64,000 bases of DNA, from assembly GCA_022605955.1 (NCBI GenBank), contig JAKCOZ010000230.1, forward strand, positions 310,001 to 374,000, in the 5' to 3' direction. A program made the position numbers and the translations under genes. This document shows, in pieces, positions 59,773 to 64,000 of this stretch. The notes under the pieces were generated by a model. The model did not search any database. It was not told the origin of the DNA and was given only the letters and a program-made list of their open reading frames with translations. The DNA comes from Rallus limicola (Eukaryota; Chordata; Aves; Gruiformes; Rallidae). Position 1 is the first letter of the stretch. Every line of letters starts with the position of its first letter.

Positions 59773-62700
59773 AAGAAAAGCACCGTAGGAGGTTCCAGGC
59801 ATGTTCCCTCTTTCCAGGCAAAGGAAAAGGCTGAGAGCCAAAGTGACAGGGTCTGCTCGTGTGTCCTGTTAGGAGGTTTCAGACAAGCTATGCCTTTCAG
59901 GCCTAGCTTCTTTACTTTGGGAGTTATTGCTGGACGTTTAGCATGTTTTGAACTGCAGTCTGCTAGGGCCGAGAAAAGCACCGTAGGAGGTTCCAGGCAT
60001 GTTCCCTCTTTCCAGGCAAAGGAAAAGGCTGAGAGCCAAAGTGACAGGGTCTGCTCGTGTGTCCTGTTAGGAGGTTTCAGACAAGCTATGCCTTTCAGGC
60101 CTAGCTTCTTTACTTTGGGAGTTATTGCTGGACGTTTAGCATGTTTTGAACTGCAGTCTGCTAGGGCCGAGAAAAGCACCGTAGGAGGTTCCAGGCATGT
60201 TCCCTCTTTGCAGGCAAAGGAAAAGGCTGAGAGCCAAAGTGACAGGGTCTGCTCGTGTGTCCTGTTAGGAGGTTTCAGACAAGCTATGCCTTTCAGGCCT
60301 AGCTTCTTTACTTTGGGAGTTATTGCTGGACGTTTAGCATGTTTTGAACTGCAGTCTGCTAGGGCCGAGAAAAGCACCGTAGGAGGTTCCAGGCATGTTC
60401 CCTCTTTCCAGGCAAAGGAAAAGGCTGAGAGCCAAAGTGACAGGGTCTGCTCGTGTGTCCTGTTAGGAGGTTTCAGACGAGCTATGCCTTTCAGGCCTAG
60501 CTTCTTTACTTTGGGAGTTATTGCTGGACGTTTAGCATGTTTTGAACTGCAGTCTGCTAGGGCCGAGAAAAGCACCGTAGGAGGTTCCAGGCATGTTCCC
60601 TCTTTCCAGGCAAAGGAAAAGGCTGAGAGCCAAAGTGACAGGGTCTGCTCGTGTGTCCTGTTAGGAGGTTTCAGACAAGCTATGCCTTTCAGGCCTAGCT
60701 TCTTTACTTTGGGAGTTATTGCTGGACGTTTAGCATGTTTTGAACTGCAGTCTGCTAGGGCCGAGAAAAGCACCGTAGGAGGTTCCAGGCATGTTCCCTC
60801 TTTCCAGGCAAAGGAAAAGGCTGAGAGCCAAAGTGACAGGGTCTGCTCGTGTGTCCTGTTAGGAGGTTTCAGACAAGCTATGCCTTTCAGGCCTCGCTTC
60901 TTTACTTTGGGAGTTATTGCTGGACGTTTAGCATGTTTTGAACTGCAGTCTGCTAGGGCCGAGAAAAGCACCGTAGGAGTTTCCAGGCATGTTCCCTCTT
61001 TCCAGGCAAAGGAAAAGGCTGAGAGCCAAAGTGACAGGGTCTGCTCGTGTGTCCTGTTAGGAGGTTTCAGACAAGCTATGCCTTTCAGGCCTAGCTTCTT
61101 TACTTTGGGAGTTATTGCTGGACGTTTAGCATGTTTTGAACTGCAGTCTGCTAGGGCCGAGAAAAGCACCGTAGGAGGTTCCAGGCATGTTCCCTCTTTC
61201 CAGGCAAAGGAAAAGGCTGAGAGCCAAAGTGACAGGGTCTGCTCGTGTGTCCTGTTAGGAGGTTTCAGACGAGCTATGCCTTTCAGGCCTAGCTTCTTTA
61301 CTTTGGGAGTTATTGCTGGACGTTTAGCATGTTTTGAACTGCAGTCTGCTAGGGCCGAGAAAAGCACCGTAGGAGGTTCCAGGCATGTTCCCTCTTTCCA
61401 GGCAAAGGAAAAGGCTGAGAGCCAAAGTGACAGGGTCTGCTCGTGTGTCCTGTTAGGAGGTTTCAGACAAGCTATGCCTTTCAGGCCTAGCTTCTTTACT
61501 TTGGGAGTTATTGCTGGACGTTTAGCATGTTTTGAACTGCAGTCTGCTAGGGCCAAGAAAAGCACCGTAGGAGGTTCCAGGCATGTTCCCTCTTTCCAGG
61601 CAAAGGAAAAGGCTGAGAGCCAAAGTGACAGGGTCTGCTCGTGTGTCCTGTTAGGAGGTTTCAGACAAGCTATGCCTTTCAGGCCTAGCTTCTTTACTTT
61701 GGGAGTTATTGCTGGACGTTTAGCATGTTTTGAACTGCAGTCTGCTAGGGCCGAGAAAAGCACCGTAGGAGGTTCCAGGCATGTTCCCTCTTTCCAGGCA
61801 AAGGAAAAGGCTGAGAGCCAAAGTGACAGGGTCTGCTCGTGTGTCCTGTTAGGAGGTTTCAGACAAGCTATGCCTTTCAGGCCTAGCTTCTTTACTTTGG
61901 GAGTTATTGCTGGACGTTTAGCATGTTTTGAACTGCAGTCTGCTAGGGCCGAGAAAAGCACCGTAGGAGGTTCCAGGCATGTTCCCTCTTTGCAGGCAAA
62001 GGAAAAGGCTGAGAGCCAAAGTGACAGGGTCTGCTCGTGTGTCCTGTTAGGAGGTTTCAGACAAGCTATGCCTTTCAGGCCTAGCTTCTTTACTTTGGGA
62101 GTTATTGCTGGACGTTTAGCATGTTTTGAACTGCAGTCTGCTAGGGCCGAGAAAAGCACCGTAGGAGGTTCCAGGCATGTTCCCTCTTTCCAGGCAAAGG
62201 AAAAGGCTGAGAGCCAAAGTGACAGGGTCTGCTCGTGTGTCCTGTTAGGAGGTTTCAGACGAGCTATGCCTTTCAGGCCTAGCTTCTTTACTTTGGGAGT
62301 TATTGCTGGACGTTTAGCATGTTTTGAACTGCAGTCTGCTAGGGCCGAGAAAAGCACCGTAGGAGGTTCCAGGCATGTTCCCTCTTTCCAGGCAAAGGAA
62401 AAGGCTGAGAGCCAAAGTGACAGGGTCTGCTCGTGTGTCCTGTTAGGAGGTTTCAGACAAGCTATGCCTTTCAGGCCTAGCTTCTTTACTTTGGGAGTTA
62501 TTGCTGGACGTTTAGCATGTTTTGAACTGCAGTCTGCTAGGGCCGAGAAAAGCACCGTAGGAGGTTCCAGGCATGTTCCCTCTTTCCAGGCAAAGGAAAA
62601 GGCTGAGAGCCAAAGTGACAGGGTCTGCTCGTGTGTCCTGTTAGGAGGTTTCAGACAAGCTATGCCTTTCAGGCCTCGCTTCTTTACTTTTGGAGTTATT

Positions 62701-63336
62701 GCTGGACGTTTAGCATGTTTTGAACTGCAGTCTGCTAGGGCCGAGAAAAGCACCGTAGGAGTTTCCAGGCATGTTCCCTCTTTCCAGGCAAAGGAAAAGG
62801 CTGAGAGCCAAAGTGACAGGGTCTGCTCGTGTGTCCTGTTAGGAGGTTTCAGACAAGCTATGCCTTTCAGGCCTAGCTTCTTTACTTTGGGAGTTATTGC
62901 TGGACGTTTAGCATGTTTTGAACTGCAGTCTGCTAGGGCCGAGAAAAGCACCGTAGGAGGTTCCAGGCATGTTCCCTCTTTCCAGGCAAAGGAAAAGGCT
63001 GAGAGCCAAAGTGACAGGGTCTGCTCGTGTGTCCTGTTAGGAGGTTTCAGACAAGCTATGCCTTTCAGGCCTAGCTTCTTTACTTTGGGAGTTATTGCTG
63101 GACGTTTAGCATGTTTTGAACTGCAGTCTGCTAGGGCCGAGAAAAGCACCGTAGGAGGTTCCAGGCATGTTCCCTCTTTCCAGGCAAAGGAAAAGGCTGA
63201 GAGCCAAAGTGACAGGGTCTGCTCGTGTGTCCTGTTAGGGGGTTTCAGACAAGCTATGCCTTTCAGGCCTAGCTTCTTTACTTTGGGAGTTATTGCTGGA
63301 CGTTTAGCATGTTGTGACCTGCAGTCTGCTAGGGCC
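59773..63336 (+). repeat. Tandem pair of 9-monomer blocks (2 x 1782 bp)
   Basis: Five markers recur at exactly 1782 bp: GGGCCAAGA (59773 and 61555), TTTGCAGG (60210 and 61992), CAGACGAGC (60479 and 62261), GCCTCGC (60895 and 62677) and GGAGTTTCC (60980 and 62762). The second copy has one extra change near the last pair, CTTTTGGAG in place of CTTTGGGAG. Outer limits are set by the first marker and are approximate. Confidence 0.87.
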
Positions 63337-64000
63337 GAGAAAAGCACCGTAGGAGGTTCCAGGCATGTTCCCTCTTTCCAGGCAAAGGAAAAGGCTGAGA
63401 GCCAAAGTGACAGGGTCTGCTCGTGTGTCCTGTTAGGAGGTTTCAGACAAGCTATGCCTTTCAGGCCTAGCTTCTTTACTTTGGGAGTTATTGCTGGACG
63501 TTTAGCATGTTTTGAACTGCAGTCTGCTAGGGCCGAGAAAAGCACCGTAGGAGGTTCCAGGCATGTTCCCTCTTTCCAGGCAAAGGAAAAGGCTGAGAGC
63601 CAAAGTGACAGGGTCTGCTCGTGTGTCCTGTTAGGAGGTTTCAGACAAGCTATGCCTTTCAGGCCTAGCTTCTTTACTTTGGGAGTTATTGCTGGACGTT
63701 TAGCATGTTTTGAACTGCAGTCTGCTAGGGCCGAGAAAAGCACCGTAGGAGGTTCCAGGCATGTTCCCTCTTTCCAGGCAAAGGAAAAGGCTGAGAGCCA
63801 AAGTGACAGGGTCTGCTCGTGTGTCCTGTTAGGGGGTTTCAGACAAGCTATGCCTTTCAGGCCTCGCTTCTTTACTTTGGGAGTTATTGCTGGACGTTTA
63901 GCATGTTTTGAACTGCAGTCTGCTAGGGCCGAGAAAAGCACCGTAGGAGGTTCCAGGCATGTTCCCTCTTTCCAGGCAAAGGAAAAGGCTGAGAGCCAAA

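Larger units (their letters stand above)
1..64000 (+). repeat. 198-bp tandem satellite array filling the window
   Basis: The sequence repeats head to tail with a period of 198 bp from the first to the last base. ATGCCTTTCAGG occurs at 103, 301 and 499, and the last copy is at 63850; that distance plus nine observed single-base deletions is exactly 322 periods. No monomer is inverted and no unrelated sequence interrupts the array, so no stretch holds a gene or a unique spacer. Copies are nearly identical, typically 0 to 4 substitutions from consensus by eye. This is the hallmark of satellite DNA kept uniform by unequal exchange or conversion. A centromeric or other heterochromatic location is inferred, not shown. 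The strand label is arbitrary. Both ends lie inside monomers, so the array extends beyond the window on each side. Confidence 0.98.

Noticed and set aside
1..64000. CRISPR array or other repeat-spacer structure
   Set aside because: Every base of the 198-bp period is conserved from copy to copy; there are no variable spacers and no cas-like genes.
1..64000. CENP-B box
   Set aside because: I searched the four CpG contexts of the monomer on both strands for the TTCG...A..CGGG pattern, and none fits.
1..64000. Transposon, rDNA, tRNA or telomere repeats within the array
   Set aside because: The 198-bp phase is unbroken apart from single-base deletions, which leaves no room for inserted elements.

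Overview
The whole 64 kb is one uninterrupted head-to-tail satellite DNA array. The monomer is 198 bp. I count 322 complete periods between the first ATGCCTTTCAGG (position 103) and the last one (63850), with 102 bp of a partial monomer at the left edge and 151 bp at the right edge. All monomers have the same orientation. I see no gene, RNA gene, mobile element, CRISPR array or unique spacer sequence anywhere. The monomer is about 50% GC and carries a PstI site (CTGCAG), a StuI site (AGGCCT) and four CpGs. By eye, most monomers differ from the consensus at 0 to 4 positions.

An array of this length and uniformity points to heterochromatin, probably pericentromeric, centromeric or subtelomeric, in a eukaryotic chromosome read through by long-read assembly. 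I cannot name the organism. From general knowledge, PstI-type satellites with monomers near 190 bp are known in birds, among others, but no sequence match is claimed. A length near 198 bp is also close to a nucleosome repeat length.

Because 198 = 3 x 66, one frame on each strand of the consensus lacks stop codons. This yields enormous ORFs (up to 5858 codons on + and 6162 on -). They are best read as by-products of the repeat: most variants change the encoded residue in both frames, stop-bearing and frame-shifted monomers have been amplified freely, and the ends of the ORFs fall exactly on repeat variants.

The real information lies in shared monomer variants, which reveal nested higher-order tandem duplications. 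From left to right: a 10-monomer family (about 0.9-10 kb); a mixed zone with a 5-monomer tandem (15.9-17.9 kb) and a 4-monomer tandem (19.3-20.9 kb); a 20-monomer block (about 21.7-30 kb); blocks of 17, 3 and 20-21 monomers marked by a TGA-bearing monomer (31.8-47 kb); a 4-monomer tandem (47.3-48.9 kb); a 17-monomer tandem containing a nested 3-monomer tandem (about 52-58.7 kb); and a 9-monomer tandem (59.8-63.3 kb). Length drift is almost nil: nine single-base deletions and no net insertion. The nine fall into only four sequence types, each copied by the block duplications.
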